Shown: positions 52,681 through 60,913, counted from the stretch's first letter. The stretch is DNA of 64,000 nucleotides from Fibrobacterota bacterium (GCA_023412475.1 JAEYNR010000079.1:186001-250000); one strand, 5' to 3'. The notes: generated from the letters alone by a model not told the origin. Translations and numbers: made by a program.

Positions 52681-52768
52681 TGATGATTTGCGGGTTGATT
52701 GATAATTCCCGTATTAAACCTAAAAGCAGCCGTAGCTTGACGCGGATAACACGTAATCTCTTGCGCAT

Positions 52769-52857
52769 AAAGGGTTTGTCACTTCGCTTCAGCTATGTAA
52801 GGTATTCCAGTACTTCGTACTGTAATTTATTATAGCTTTTTGCATGGTCAACCCTTT
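52769..52857. ncRNA. Nested inverted repeats, structured noncoding element 1
   Basis: Three nested pairs share one axis: AAAGGGTT (52769-52776) / AACCCTTT (52850-52857), AGCTAT (52791-52796) / ATAGCT (52832-52837), and CAGTAC (52808-52813) / GTACTG (52817-52822) with a TTC loop. No coding frame is convincing here. Could be a structured RNA or a recombination-type DNA hairpin. Confidence 0.5.
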
Positions 52858-52871
52858 CTGCATTCACCCTT

Positions 52872-52953
52872 CGCAGTAGCTACGGAGAACGGGTCAACAT
52901 CTTATCCCGATACATTCATTCGGGGTTCTCCATCGCCACCTACTGCGGTTTTT
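52872..52953 (+). ncRNA. Nested inverted repeats with T run, structured noncoding element 2
   Basis: CGCAGTAG (52872-52879) / CTACTGCG (52940-52947), GGAGAAC (52884-52890) / GTTCTCC (52925-52931), CCCGA (52906-52910) / TCGGG (52920-52924), then GTTTTT. This is a long rod with internal loops ending like a terminator, so it may be the 3' end of a transcript starting in the preceding element. Confidence 0.55.
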
Positions 52954-53016
52954 AGGTTAAACAACGATTCCAAAACGGTCATCGGGAACGTCCGGTGTTC
53001 GATAATTCGAATTGAT

Positions 53017-53100
53017 GTTTCGTTGAATAGGCCTCCGAGACGTACGAGAAACGCTCTTAACGATACGTTATTTCTTCAACGGTCATCGATTCAACAAAAC
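53017..53100. ncRNA. Nested inverted repeats, structured noncoding element 3
   Basis: GTTTCGTTGAAT (53017-53028) and ATTCAACAAAAC (53089-53100) match as inverted copies at 11 of 12 positions and enclose AACG-ATA-CGTT (53059-53069). The motif AACGGTCATCG occurs twice nearby (about 52975 and 53078). Part of the same gene-free region as elements 1 and 2. Confidence 0.4.
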
Positions 53101-53207
53101 GACAATTATTTCTCCCTTAAGGGTTCGATCGGTAATCCCATGTCCCCCGAGAAACAAGTTTTACTCCAGTAAAGGCAGCCTGGTGTCCCAAATCGGTGTC
53201 CCGAAGC

Positions 53208-53371
53208 CCGGGGAACTGTTAAACGAGCCCGGGCAAATGCTAATCGAGCCCGGGCAACTGCTAATCGAGTCCGGGGAACTGTTATCAAGTCCGGGCAATT
53301 CTAATCGAGCCCGGGCAACTGCTAAACGACCCCGGGCAACTGATAATCGACCCTCGGGGAGCCTAAAATGC
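53208..53371. repeat. 20-21-bp tandem repeat array B
   Basis: About eight GC-rich units with CCG starts at 53208, 53229, 53250, 53271, 53291, 53311, 53332 and 53352 (steps of 21, 21, 21, 20, 20, 21, 20). Typical unit CCGGGCAACTGCTAATCGAG plus C. Frame-breaking 20-bp units argue against a coding repeat. Aligned with array A (one gap) about 12 of 21 positions agree (CCG....AA.TG.TAAT..G). Followed by 200 bases with no recognised gene before vsr. Confidence 0.85.
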
Positions 53372-53569
53372 CATGGTGAGCATCAGGAATGCCACTATGA
53401 AAACATAAAAAGAACAGTGAAGAACCATTAATTTGTCTTTGGGAACGAAATAATCTTATTAATGTGGATTAGAATTTTTGGTGATGAGATACCCGCGTGG
53501 AAACGACCAAGGCTGTCTGGAGCTCAAAACCCAACGTCTCTACACTGGGGATTAGGGACTGGTGTGTTG

Positions 53570-54061
53570 CTATATATACTTTTTAAATTTGTTTTCAGCT
53601 ACTTTTAGGAGAGTCGCTTTTGCAGGAATTTTAATATATGAATCAATATTGATATTTAGTTCAAGTTTTATGATATCAAGTATTCTCTCTGGAGTATGCA
53701 TTACTATGCACTCCCAAATAACAATTTTTTTCCACCCAATTTTTTTCAGTTCATCGCAAACTTGATTATCACGATTTACATTCTTAGAAAACTTGTTTTC
53801 CCAGAATTCTCTGTTTGTAGAAGGCGTAGTTGCGTTTTTGCAGTTTTCATGTCGATGCCAGAAACATCCATGGACAAATATAGCAGTCTTGTATTTTGGA
53901 AGCACAAGATCTGGTTTACCTGGGATTTTATGATCATGTAGTCTAAAGCGAAAGCCTGCTCTGTGAAGGATAGATCTAACTACATATTCCGGTTTAGTAT
54001 TCTTTGATCGAATACGGCTCATATTCCATGAGCGTCTTGATTCAGTAATTCTGTCTGTCAT
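53570..54061 (-). CDS. vsr: Very short patch repair endonuclease Vsr
   Basis: 163 residues. Vsr nicks 5' of the T in T:G mismatches made when 5-methylcytosine deaminates at Dcm sites. Motifs: MSRIRSKNTKPEYVVRSILH (start of the family core), FRLHDHKIPGKPDLVLPKYKTAIFVHGCFWH with the catalytic Asp and zinc-binding His/Cys, CKNATTPSTN, FWENKF. The C-terminal extension after residue 130 is unremarkable. It lies 18 bases after the EcoRII gene and is presumably cotranscribed with the methylase and endonuclease. Quoted motifs are partial. Confidence 0.93.
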   Translation of the reverse strand: MTDRITESRRSWNMSRIRSKNTKPEYVVRSILHRAGFRFRLHDHKIPGKPDLVLPKYKTAIFVHGCFWHRHENCKNATTPSTNREFWENKFSKNVNRDNQVCDELKKIGWKKIVIWECIVMHTPERILDIIKLELNINIDSYIKIPAKATLLKVAENKFKKYI

Positions 54062-54079
54062 AATGAAAAAAATTGATAC

Positions 54080-55321
54080 TCAAATTGTACATTGAGATAA
54101 ATGTTCCTGCCGTTTTCGTAGTTTAATAAATGAAGATAGGTCCAAAATTTTATTACGCCATTCAGAAGGATATTTAGGTTTCAGGTTTGATGGTACAACC
54201 AAAACGATTCCGTTATCTGCCATTTCCTGCAGTTGATGTGATGACACTCCCTCCTGTAATGTAAAGAGATGTTTTAGTCTGATTTTATTAGCTTCTGTCA
54301 CAATCTGTCGCCATCTATCTTTACAACATGTTTTTGAACCAAGCATATTCAATCGTTCAGCCGGAAAGGATCTGTTGTGATATGCACTTTTAGAAGGAAA
54401 CAAAAAATCCGCCTCTTTACGATTCTCAGTAATAACGTGTCTTTCAAATTGCAGTTTTTGGAATTTGAAAATACTTACAAGGTTGTATTCAAGTGAATTG
54501 CCAGATCTGGATTTTCGACTATTAGTAAGCTTGTTGGCAACTTCTATAAGTTTTTTAATTCCTGTTATTTGCTTTTTATATTCTTCAAATCGGGCTTCTT
54601 CAATAGTTTGGAAAATTTCATACTCAACAGTTCTTCGTCTAATAAGAAGCTTATCAACATCATTGCCGTAAAGATCTGTTGGAATAATTTTTTCAACAAA
54701 ACTGAAGATTTCTGCGCCCTTGGGAAACTCTTTGAACCACTCTACAGGGATATTGTCAATGATACTTTTTGGTGCTCTTTTGTATTCATGCTGAAAGAAA
54801 CCAATAAATTCACCAGGATACACATCTTCGTGTAACCAATTTTCTATTAAATTTTCTTCTTCCAAACTTGTGGTAACCCAACATAATATTCTATGTTTAC
54901 CATTATCATTAAAACCAGCAAAAAGAAATATACTTCCAGTGTTTTCAGGATTCTGGATAGCACACTTTTTCCCACCCCAAGATGTAAACCTAAATTCATT
55001 ATATTTTTTTTGGTTTCCTATATCAGGGAAAAATTTGTTATTATAGTATTTGGCTTGTACATTTTTGATCAATTGTGAATGGTTTATTACCAATGATTCA
55101 TCAATAGTTACTGTTGGGTTAAATTTGGTGGTTGTGCAAATTTCTGGAATAAATCCCTTCATAAAAGCATAAGGTACATATATTCCACTCTGATGTGATT
55201 TTGTAAGTCCAGTGTCATTTCCTGAGAGCCTTTTAACAAACCAGTACATTTCCTTTGATTCGATTAATCTGATAAATTCTTGAAGACTGCACTTGTCAAA
55301 ATTACTATACCAGTTACTCAT
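54080..55321 (-). CDS. EcoRII-type type IIE restriction endonuclease
   Basis: 413 residues, near the 404 of EcoRII. EcoRII needs two CCWGG sites, one acting as effector. The N-terminal effector-binding domain spans about 1-220; the C-terminal catalytic PD-(D/E)xK domain begins near SRSGNSLEYNL, with RKEADFLFPS and the hallmark LGSKTCCKDRWRQIV and KHLFTLQEGVS. I choose the ATG at 55321, which overlaps the methylase stop as ATGA, over a TTG two codons earlier. CCWGG specificity is inferred from family. Confidence 0.92.
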   Translation of the reverse strand: MSNWYSNFDKCSLQEFIRLIESKEMYWFVKRLSGNDTGLTKSHQSGIYVPYAFMKGFIPEICTTTKFNPTVTIDESLVINHSQLIKNVQAKYYNNKFFPDIGNQKKYNEFRFTSWGGKKCAIQNPENTGSIFLFAGFNDNGKHRILCWVTTSLEEENLIENWLHEDVYPGEFIGFFQHEYKRAPKSIIDNIPVEWFKEFPKGAEIFSFVEKIIPTDLYGNDVDKLLIRRRTVEYEIFQTIEEARFEEYKKQITGIKKLIEVANKLTNSRKSRSGNSLEYNLVSIFKFQKLQFERHVITENRKEADFLFPSKSAYHNRSFPAERLNMLGSKTCCKDRWRQIVTEANKIRLKHLFTLQEGVSSHQLQEMADNGIVLVVPSNLKPKYPSEWRNKILDLSSFIKLRKRQEHLSQCTI

Positions 55322-56601
55322 CCACAAATTCCTTGTTTGAGATTTTCGATGATCATTTTAGCAACAGCCCTGATTGCAGGGACGACAACACTATTACCAA
55401 TTTGATGATAAGCTTGTGTATCTGAAACAGGAAAAATAAAATGCTTTGGGTCATATCCCTGTAGTTGCATGGCCTCCTGTATTGTCAATTTTCTCGGTCT
55501 TTTCCCCTTCTGCTCAATTAATATCTCAGCACCGTCCTTATGGTATCTGGCAGAAATTGTTCTTGTTATTTCACCAGATTTTATTGGCAGTTTATGCAAA
55601 CTATAACCGAATCCATTTCCAGCCTTTTGATGATAGTCTTTGTGACGTTCAAGAGTAGCCCAAGTTCCTGGGCCTAAAGTGTATTTTGGATCTACATCAA
55701 TTTTTATAATATCTTTAAGGTCCGGTCTTACATAACAAGCATCAGGCATTAATGGAATTTTAATTTTATTTTTGGTAACATTTGTTTTGGTTCTGCAAAA
55801 ACCAACGATATAAAGCCTTTCCCTATGCTGTGGTACCCATGCGGCACCATCAACAATATCAAAATTGATCTCATAATCTAACTCGTTGTCCAATGTTCTT
55901 CTTATAACTTCAAACGTTCTACCCCTATCATGTACCAAGAGATTTTTTACGTTCTCTAAGAAAAAAGCTTTAGGCCTTTTTGCTTTGATTATCCTTGCAA
56001 TATCAAAAAACAGAGTACCTTGTGTTTCATCTTCAAAACCATGTTTTCTACCTAAAGAGTTTTTTTTCGATACTCCGGCAAGGGAAAATGGCTGGCATGG
56101 AAAACCTGCACATAGTATGTCGTGGTCTGGTATATGGACTTCAGATATGTTTCTTATATCACCGAATGGAATTTCGCCATAATTCCGCAAATAGGTAAGC
56201 TGTGCATATTTATCCCACTCGCTTGAAAACAAACATTTACCACCTATACTCTGCATAGCCAGTCTAAAACCGCCTATTCCTGCAAAAAGATCAATGAAGG
56301 TGAATTTATTTTCTGGCGGTTGAGGATAAGGAATGTCATCAAACAATAATGACATCTGTTCTGTTGCTACAGAAGATTTGCTTATTGTGCAATATTTATT
56401 ATTATAAGGTAAAAAGGGACTTATTGCCTTTAGAAATCTTTCACTGTCCTTTTTTGATAGCCCAAGTATAGTTTGTGTTGGATTGTGTAAGTAATGTGAA
56501 ACATGTGCTTCACTGATATTTTTAATGCCTGCATTGTGTGCTTCAGTTGCAATCTTATTATAAAGTTCTGCAATTTTTGGTAGTTTATTAAAAGATTTCA
56601 T
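55318..56601 (-). CDS. dcm: DNA cytosine-5 methyltransferase, Dcm/M.EcoRII type
   Basis: 427 residues. Methylates the inner cytosine of CCWGG (by family). An N-terminal helical extension (1-85) as in M.EcoRII precedes the core: motif I FIDLFAGIGGFRLA, motif IV GFPCQPFSLAG with the catalytic Cys, motif VI FFLENVKNLL, motif VIII around QHRERLYIVGF, and C-terminal motif X HQIGNSVVVPAI. First gene of an operon with the EcoRII and Vsr genes, overlapping the nuclease by 4 bases. AGAGAG precedes the ATG. Such cassettes move between genomes; a structured, repeat-bearing region lies just past vsr. Confidence 0.93.
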   Translation of the reverse strand: MKSFNKLPKIAELYNKIATEAHNAGIKNISEAHVSHYLHNPTQTILGLSKKDSERFLKAISPFLPYNNKYCTISKSSVATEQMSLLFDDIPYPQPPENKFTFIDLFAGIGGFRLAMQSIGGKCLFSSEWDKYAQLTYLRNYGEIPFGDIRNISEVHIPDHDILCAGFPCQPFSLAGVSKKNSLGRKHGFEDETQGTLFFDIARIIKAKRPKAFFLENVKNLLVHDRGRTFEVIRRTLDNELDYEINFDIVDGAAWVPQHRERLYIVGFCRTKTNVTKNKIKIPLMPDACYVRPDLKDIIKIDVDPKYTLGPGTWATLERHKDYHQKAGNGFGYSLHKLPIKSGEITRTISARYHKDGAEILIEQKGKRPRKLTIQEAMQLQGYDPKHFIFPVSDTQAYHQIGNSVVVPAIRAVAKMIIENLKQGICG

Positions 56602-57064
56602 TACTCTCTGATTGCTAAATATGAAAGGGTAAATAAATTTTCTATAAAATAATTATATTCATTTAAAAATTCAGAATTCAGGATATGAATAACAATGAAT
56701 TGTGGTCATTTTTATATGAAATTATTGGCTACACTCGTCTTAGGAGTTAACTAATCACCAAAAAAATAAGAATAACAGATATACATTTCATTCTTAATTT
56801 AACTGCCGATCTCTTACCAAAGACAAAACTGCCAGCACTTCATTCGATGTAAAAGAAAATTAAATTCAGAAAAAATAATTCTAAACAAATTAAATCCAGA
56901 ACAGGATTGTTTCGAATTTCGTGCTTCTGATTTCGAATTTATCCTCAAAAAATCCTTAATACCACAAATTTAACCGCTGCAGCCACCATAAGTCTGTAGC
57001 CCGAATTTGTCTGTTTCCTAAGGCATAATCTATTTTTGGCATATGCCAGAAACAGAGGTGGCCA
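56602..57064. other. Gap between the restriction cassette and the DUF134 gene
   Basis: 463 AT-rich bases. Dispersed repeat text lies at 56875-56965 (TTTCGAATTTCGTGCTTCTG, CGAATTTATCC). At the right end, 57037-57048 is the perfect palindrome TGGCATATGCCA. No other gene or RNA seen. Confidence 0.5.
57037..57048. promoter_or_regulatory. Palindromic operator candidate before the DUF134 regulator
   Basis: TGGCATATGCCA, a perfect 12-bp palindrome, ends 16 bases before the start codon of the DUF134 helix-turn-helix gene. Its place over the expected start of transcription suggests autoregulation. A related GCATATG lies beside the sigma-54 promoter at 44110-44116. Confidence 0.45.
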
Positions 57065-57511
57065 ATGCCCAGGCCCAGTAAAGCACGAAGAGTCTACTGT
57101 TGTCACCAAGCCACGAGTTTTAAGCCTTGTGGTGTACCCAAAGACCAGTTAGAAAAAATAACACTCACTGTTGATGAACTTGAAGCAATTCGTTTGTCCG
57201 ACTATGAAGGCCTTTACCAGGAGCAGGCTGCTCTGAAAATGAATATTTCAAGACAAACTTTTGGCCTTATTATATCCAATGCGCGGAAAAAAATTGCTGA
57301 GTTTCTATTAAAATCAAAATATCTATCCATCGATGGAGGCCATATAGAACCTCAGAGCTGCAGTCTGGCGTGTGCATCATGTAACAAGGAGTGGATTATC
57401 CCCTTCGGTACTAAACCCCCTGTTGTCTGTCCAGAATGTACCAGTGATAATATTTACTGTCCAAAGAAAAGCACAAAGAATTATAAACATAAATGTTGGA
57501 GGATTTTATGA
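57065..57511 (+). CDS. DUF134-family DNA-binding protein
   Basis: 148 residues. MPRPSKARRVYCC, PCGVPKDQLEKITLTVDELEAIRLSDYEGLYQEQAA and the sigma-70 region-4-like helix-turn-helix (MNISRQTFGLIISNARKKIAEFL) define DUF134, predicted regulators that accompany NifX and Mrp genes in anaerobes. The C terminus carries an added cysteine-rich ribbon (CSLACASC and VCPECTSDNIYC), which may sense metals. GAGGTGG precedes the ATG, and the stop overlaps the next start as ATGA. (Motif quoted in parts.). Confidence 0.88.
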   Translation: MPRPSKARRVYCCHQATSFKPCGVPKDQLEKITLTVDELEAIRLSDYEGLYQEQAALKMNISRQTFGLIISNARKKIAEFLLKSKYLSIDGGHIEPQSCSLACASCNKEWIIPFGTKPPVVCPECTSDNIYCPKKSTKNYKHKCWRIL

Positions 57512-57882
57512 AAATTTGCATGCCCGTCTCTTCATCGGAAGGGCTGAACTCAAAAATTTTTGGTCACTTTGGAAGTGCCCCCTATTTTGCCATTTACGAT
57601 TCAGCAACATCTCAAGTGACTGTTGTAGATAACGGACTGGGAAAACATGAGCATGGTCAATGTATGCCGGTGAATGCTATAAAAGACACAGGAGCTCAGG
57701 CAGTTCTTTGCTGGGGGATGGGACAAAGGGCTGCAAATCTACTTGCTGCTGCAGGTATTACACCTTTTTTGGTTGAGGCCGAAACAGTAGAACAAGCAAT
57801 TCAAAAATACAACTCAAAAGAGATCGTTGTTCTTGATGCCAGCCGTGCATGTCAACATCATGATTGTGGGGATAAAAAATGA
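57508..57882 (+). CDS. NifX/ORP-like protein of the DUF134 locus
   Basis: 124 residues from the ATG at 57508, with GGAGG seven bases upstream. PF02579 fold: MKICMPVSSSEGLNSKIFGHFG, YFAIYD, KHEHGQCMPVNAI, and CWGMGQRAANLL. The HFG motif and the HEHGQC cluster could hold a metal centre; the C-terminal CQHHDCG offers further ligands. Translationally coupled on both sides (ATGA overlaps), so it is made in step with the regulator and the Mrp ATPase. Quoted strings are partial. Confidence 0.88.
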   Translation: MKICMPVSSSEGLNSKIFGHFGSAPYFAIYDSATSQVTVVDNGLGKHEHGQCMPVNAIKDTGAQAVLCWGMGQRAANLLAAAGITPFLVEAETVEQAIQKYNSKEIVVLDASRACQHHDCGDKK

Positions 57883-58703
57883 GTCACCAGGGAGCTGATA
57901 ATAAAAGATTAGAGGAAACTCTGCGGTGTGTAGATAAGAAAATTGTAGTTCTCTCTGGAAAGGGAGGAGTTGGGAAAAGTACTGTAGCCGTAAATCTGGC
58001 AGTCGGATTGGCGCTTCAGGGGTATAAAACCGGCCTGCTTGATACGGATCTACATGGGCCATCGGTACCCAAAATGCTGGGACTTGAAAGTTTTGCAAGC
58101 AGCGGAGACGAAACACATCTTGAGCCGGCGGTTCAATACAATGGTTTGCTAAAAATAATGTCGGTGCAGTTTCTGCTACAGAATGTCAATGATTCTATCA
58201 TTTGGCGGGGTCCATTGAAACATGCTGTGATTTCACAATTTATCGGACATACGGTATGGGGTGAGCTGGATTATTTAATTATTGATTCTCCTCCAGGAAC
58301 AGGCGACGAGCCATTGTCAGTAGTACAGACTGCAAAACCGGATGGTGCTGTTATTGTGACAACACCCCAGGATGTCGCCACTTTTGACGTGCGCAAATCT
58401 ATTGATTTTTGTAACAAACTGGATCTGCCACTAATTGGTGTTGTGGAAAACATGAGTGGATTTGTATGTCCCCATTGTAAGGAGGAAACCCCGATTTTTG
58501 GCAGTGGTGGTGGCAAGCGCATGGCAGAAGAGCTTGGGATAGTGTTTCTTGGTGCGATTCCTATTGATCCTCTGTTTGTTTCTAATAGCGACAAAGGACG
58601 TCCCCTGGTGGATTTTAAATCACCAACCAGGACGCAGGAAGCAGTTTCGGAAATTATTAATAAAATCAAGCCATATTCAAAAACCGGTATGGTGACACAG
58701 TAA
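57879..58703 (+). CDS. Mrp/NBP35/ApbC-family P-loop ATPase (iron-sulfur carrier)
   Basis: 274 residues. Carries and transfers Fe-S clusters, dimerising through bridging cysteines. GKGGVGKSTVAVNLAVGLA near 28, DTDLHGPSVPKMLG, SPPGTGDEPLSV and ENMSGFVCPHCKEE with the CxxC that binds the cluster, then FGSGGGKRMAEELG. Standard Mrp length without the N-terminal DUF59 domain. Third gene of a tightly coupled DUF134-NifX-Mrp operon; D. vulgaris ORP loci also contain an Mrp-type partner. Confidence 0.92.
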   Translation: MSHQGADNKRLEETLRCVDKKIVVLSGKGGVGKSTVAVNLAVGLALQGYKTGLLDTDLHGPSVPKMLGLESFASSGDETHLEPAVQYNGLLKIMSVQFLLQNVNDSIIWRGPLKHAVISQFIGHTVWGELDYLIIDSPPGTGDEPLSVVQTAKPDGAVIVTTPQDVATFDVRKSIDFCNKLDLPLIGVVENMSGFVCPHCKEETPIFGSGGGKRMAEELGIVFLGAIPIDPLFVSNSDKGRPLVDFKSPTRTQEAVSEIINKIKPYSKTGMVTQ

Positions 58704-59352
58704 CGGTTTTCTTAAAGTTTATCTTTTCAGAAATGATCAGACTCTGCTCAATTTGACTGAGAAGTGGTGTGTTTTTGGTTATAGAGGGATAGCGGATTTT
58801 TGGCCATATTTTCTTTTTGATATGTGACTAAGACGCCCCCCCTTGTAGCCAAAATATGGTTCTGCTATCTTTGTTTACCCCAAATAAAAACTGAAACGGC
58901 AAGAGTTTACAAAGTGAATGGATAATTATTCCGTCAAATAATTTAATTATTCAGTCTACTATCCTGATAATGTCCAAACAGAACAAAATTCCAAATCACA
59001 ATTCTAAAATGTTAAAAAATTCCAAAATGCTCAAATCCTAAACCGGGGGTTGACCTGACAAGGTGAAAAAGTATTTTTCAAGAGTTTTGGCTAACTGTTC
59101 AAGAAAAAAGACTTTTAGCTCCTCTTTTGTGTGCTTTTTCGATTTTTACCAACCAATACCATCAACTAAAATCAATATCAATATTTGTTTAAAAGGCCAG
59201 ATTCGCTTATCAGGGCTTCTGCTTCATGAAAACCGGAAACAGCACTTCCGTAATTTAAGCCTTTTTAAAAGATATGCTTTATAATAATGCCTAATCGTTT
59301 GATTTATCAGATGGTGTTATTAACCTCTGCCGCAAAATACGGGGGGAATTCG
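58704..59352. other. Long gap with one inverted repeat
   Basis: 649 bases. CCATATTTT (near 58803) and AAAATATGG (near 58852) are inverted copies about 40 bases apart. 58978-59042 holds dispersed repeat text (CAAATTCCAAATCACAATTC...). An open frame at 59063-59284 has no ribosome-binding site or protein-like composition and I do not call it. Confidence 0.4.
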
Positions 59353-60480
59353 GTGAGAAACCAAAATGGCTCTGCTCTGATCACAGTTCTGATTATCGGA
59401 ATAGTTGGAATCATCATGAGCAGTATTATGTTTAAGTCAACCAGTGTTTCGATAAAACGAACCGCTGATCGCAGAATCGATGTCACTCTGCTTAATATTG
59501 CAGAAGCGGGAAATGAGCATGCCCTGGCAACGCTAAAATCCGGCCAGATAAGCCCGGTGGCTGATTTAAAAATCCAGGTAGTAGAAGATTCTGACTTTAA
59601 CGGAGGGGCATATACAGTCTGCTGTTCATCTGTAAGCTCATTGGATACTGTATGGCTTTTTTCAGATGCAACCTACCAGAATAAAAGAAAATCGATATTA
59701 ACCGCTTATGAGGTCATCTGGGCTTCTTGTGCAGAAGAGGCCTACGATAAAGCGATCGTTGCGGGTGGGTCAATCAGTTGGTCTGGAAACGGATGGCTCA
59801 ATGCCGGGGTGGCGGTTGTGCATTGCAATAATTTCTTTTCCATCAACGGTTCCAGCGATATTACAGCCTATATTGTTTCCTGTGGAGGGTTGGAAAGAAA
59901 AGGCTCCTGCTCTATTTTTGGTGATGTCTGGACTTCCACGATCTCCGAGAAGGGCAGTGGAAGAATTACCGGTGCTAAAAATATCGGAGCGTTTGATACC
60001 ATACGCATACCTGCCGTAAACACCACCCCCTATTATGAACATGCAATGGCAAATGGTCAGGTCTACTCCGACAAACACATAAGCGGCTCAGCTTCTTTCC
60101 ATGTCCCAGGTGGCGTGATGTGGATAAATGGTAATTTCAAGCGAAGTGGTTCCGGGGATTTTTTTGGCTGTGTGATCGCAACCGGGAACATAGATATTTC
60201 CGGAAGTGGCAACTATTTTAAAGTAGAGAATTATCCGCTGGCCCTAAGTATCAATGGTAAGATTGATTTCAGCGGAAGCGGTAAAATTCGCGGATTGCTT
60301 TTTGCCATGAACGGGGATTTTGAAAAGACCGGTGGTGGAAATGTTACCGGTTCGATTATCTGCAAAGGGGATCTTAGAAAAACAGGCGGCTGGGATTTAT
60401 TAACCTATGAGAAATCGGTTCCCCAGGCTCCCGGTGTTTCAGGCAATACCTTTACACTGATCAGTTGGAATGAATTGTAG
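59353..60480 (+). CDS. PilX-like prepilin-type protein with Gly/Ser-rich repeat body
   Basis: 375 residues from the GTG at 59353 (GGGGGG seven bases upstream); the ATG at 59287 has no good site. The N terminus (GSALITVLIIGIVGIIMSS) resembles PilX-type membrane-anchored minor pilins. Residues about 150-360 contain repeated short turns such as WSGNG, NGSSD, KGSCS, KGSGR, SGSA, RSGSGDFFG, SGSGN, SGSGKIRG, GGGNVTGS at roughly 15-22-residue steps, suggesting a beta-solenoid similar to bactofilin-like folds. Likely surface or periplasmic. The N-terminal third includes NIAEAGNEHAL as in PilX proteins. Role uncertain; no other pilus genes nearby. Confidence 0.6.
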   Translation: MRNQNGSALITVLIIGIVGIIMSSIMFKSTSVSIKRTADRRIDVTLLNIAEAGNEHALATLKSGQISPVADLKIQVVEDSDFNGGAYTVCCSSVSSLDTVWLFSDATYQNKRKSILTAYEVIWASCAEEAYDKAIVAGGSISWSGNGWLNAGVAVVHCNNFFSINGSSDITAYIVSCGGLERKGSCSIFGDVWTSTISEKGSGRITGAKNIGAFDTIRIPAVNTTPYYEHAMANGQVYSDKHISGSASFHVPGGVMWINGNFKRSGSGDFFGCVIATGNIDISGSGNYFKVENYPLALSINGKIDFSGSGKIRGLLFAMNGDFEKTGGGNVTGSIICKGDLRKTGGWDLLTYEKSVPQAPGVSGNTFTLISWNEL

Positions 60481-60571
60481 CAGTGTGTGCCTGGCTTGCT
60501 TTGGCGGGTTTTGCCCGGAGCAGCGGCAAAGGCACAAACGCCAGAGGTGAATTGATTATCTGTAATTTTTT

Positions 60572-60913
60572 TCATCTCTGGGGCACTGGCCACAGGGCGC
60601 CTGCCGAATAAACCCGCATTGAGTCTGTTGTGGAATAAAAAATTCTGGTGCTGAAAATCTGTGCGGTGCTGTAGGTTCCCCTGAACCACAAAAGTGCTTC
60701 CTTTCCCTTTTTCCATTTTGGAACCACTGGCCTGAAGTTGTCTTCTGATGAATTGGAGGTGACTGCTTCCCACTGCCATGTCTGCCCATTATCAACAGTA
60801 ATACCTCTCCAGATTTCCCGTTTTCCAGCTTTGCTGTTGTCATCACCGGGGTTAAATGGAGAGCTGACCTAAATTCTGTTTGGATCATCGGGAGATAATG
60901 CAGTCAGAGGGCA
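60572..60913 (-). pseudogene. Remnant of a BNR-repeat/sialidase-like protein
   Basis: On the minus strand the frame reads PLTALSPDDPNRI, an in-frame TAG at about 60870, then WRGITVDNGQTWQWEAV, NFRPVVPKWK and ALLWFRGTYS before a stop at 60572. An Asp-box-like element (VDNGQTW) and RPVVP plus WFRG are typical of exo-alpha-sialidase-like/BNR proteins. The N-terminal part is missing and no start exists, so this is a decayed fragment of a once longer gene. Confidence 0.6.

Noticed and set aside
52840..53172. Open plus-strand frame of 110 codons in the structured region
   Set aside because: No ribosome-binding site, no protein-like composition, and it runs through the nested inverted repeats; the stretch is better read as noncoding.
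59063..59284. 73-codon plus-strand frame before the PilX-like gene
   Set aside because: No ribosome-binding site, low-complexity basic and aromatic composition, no recognisable features.
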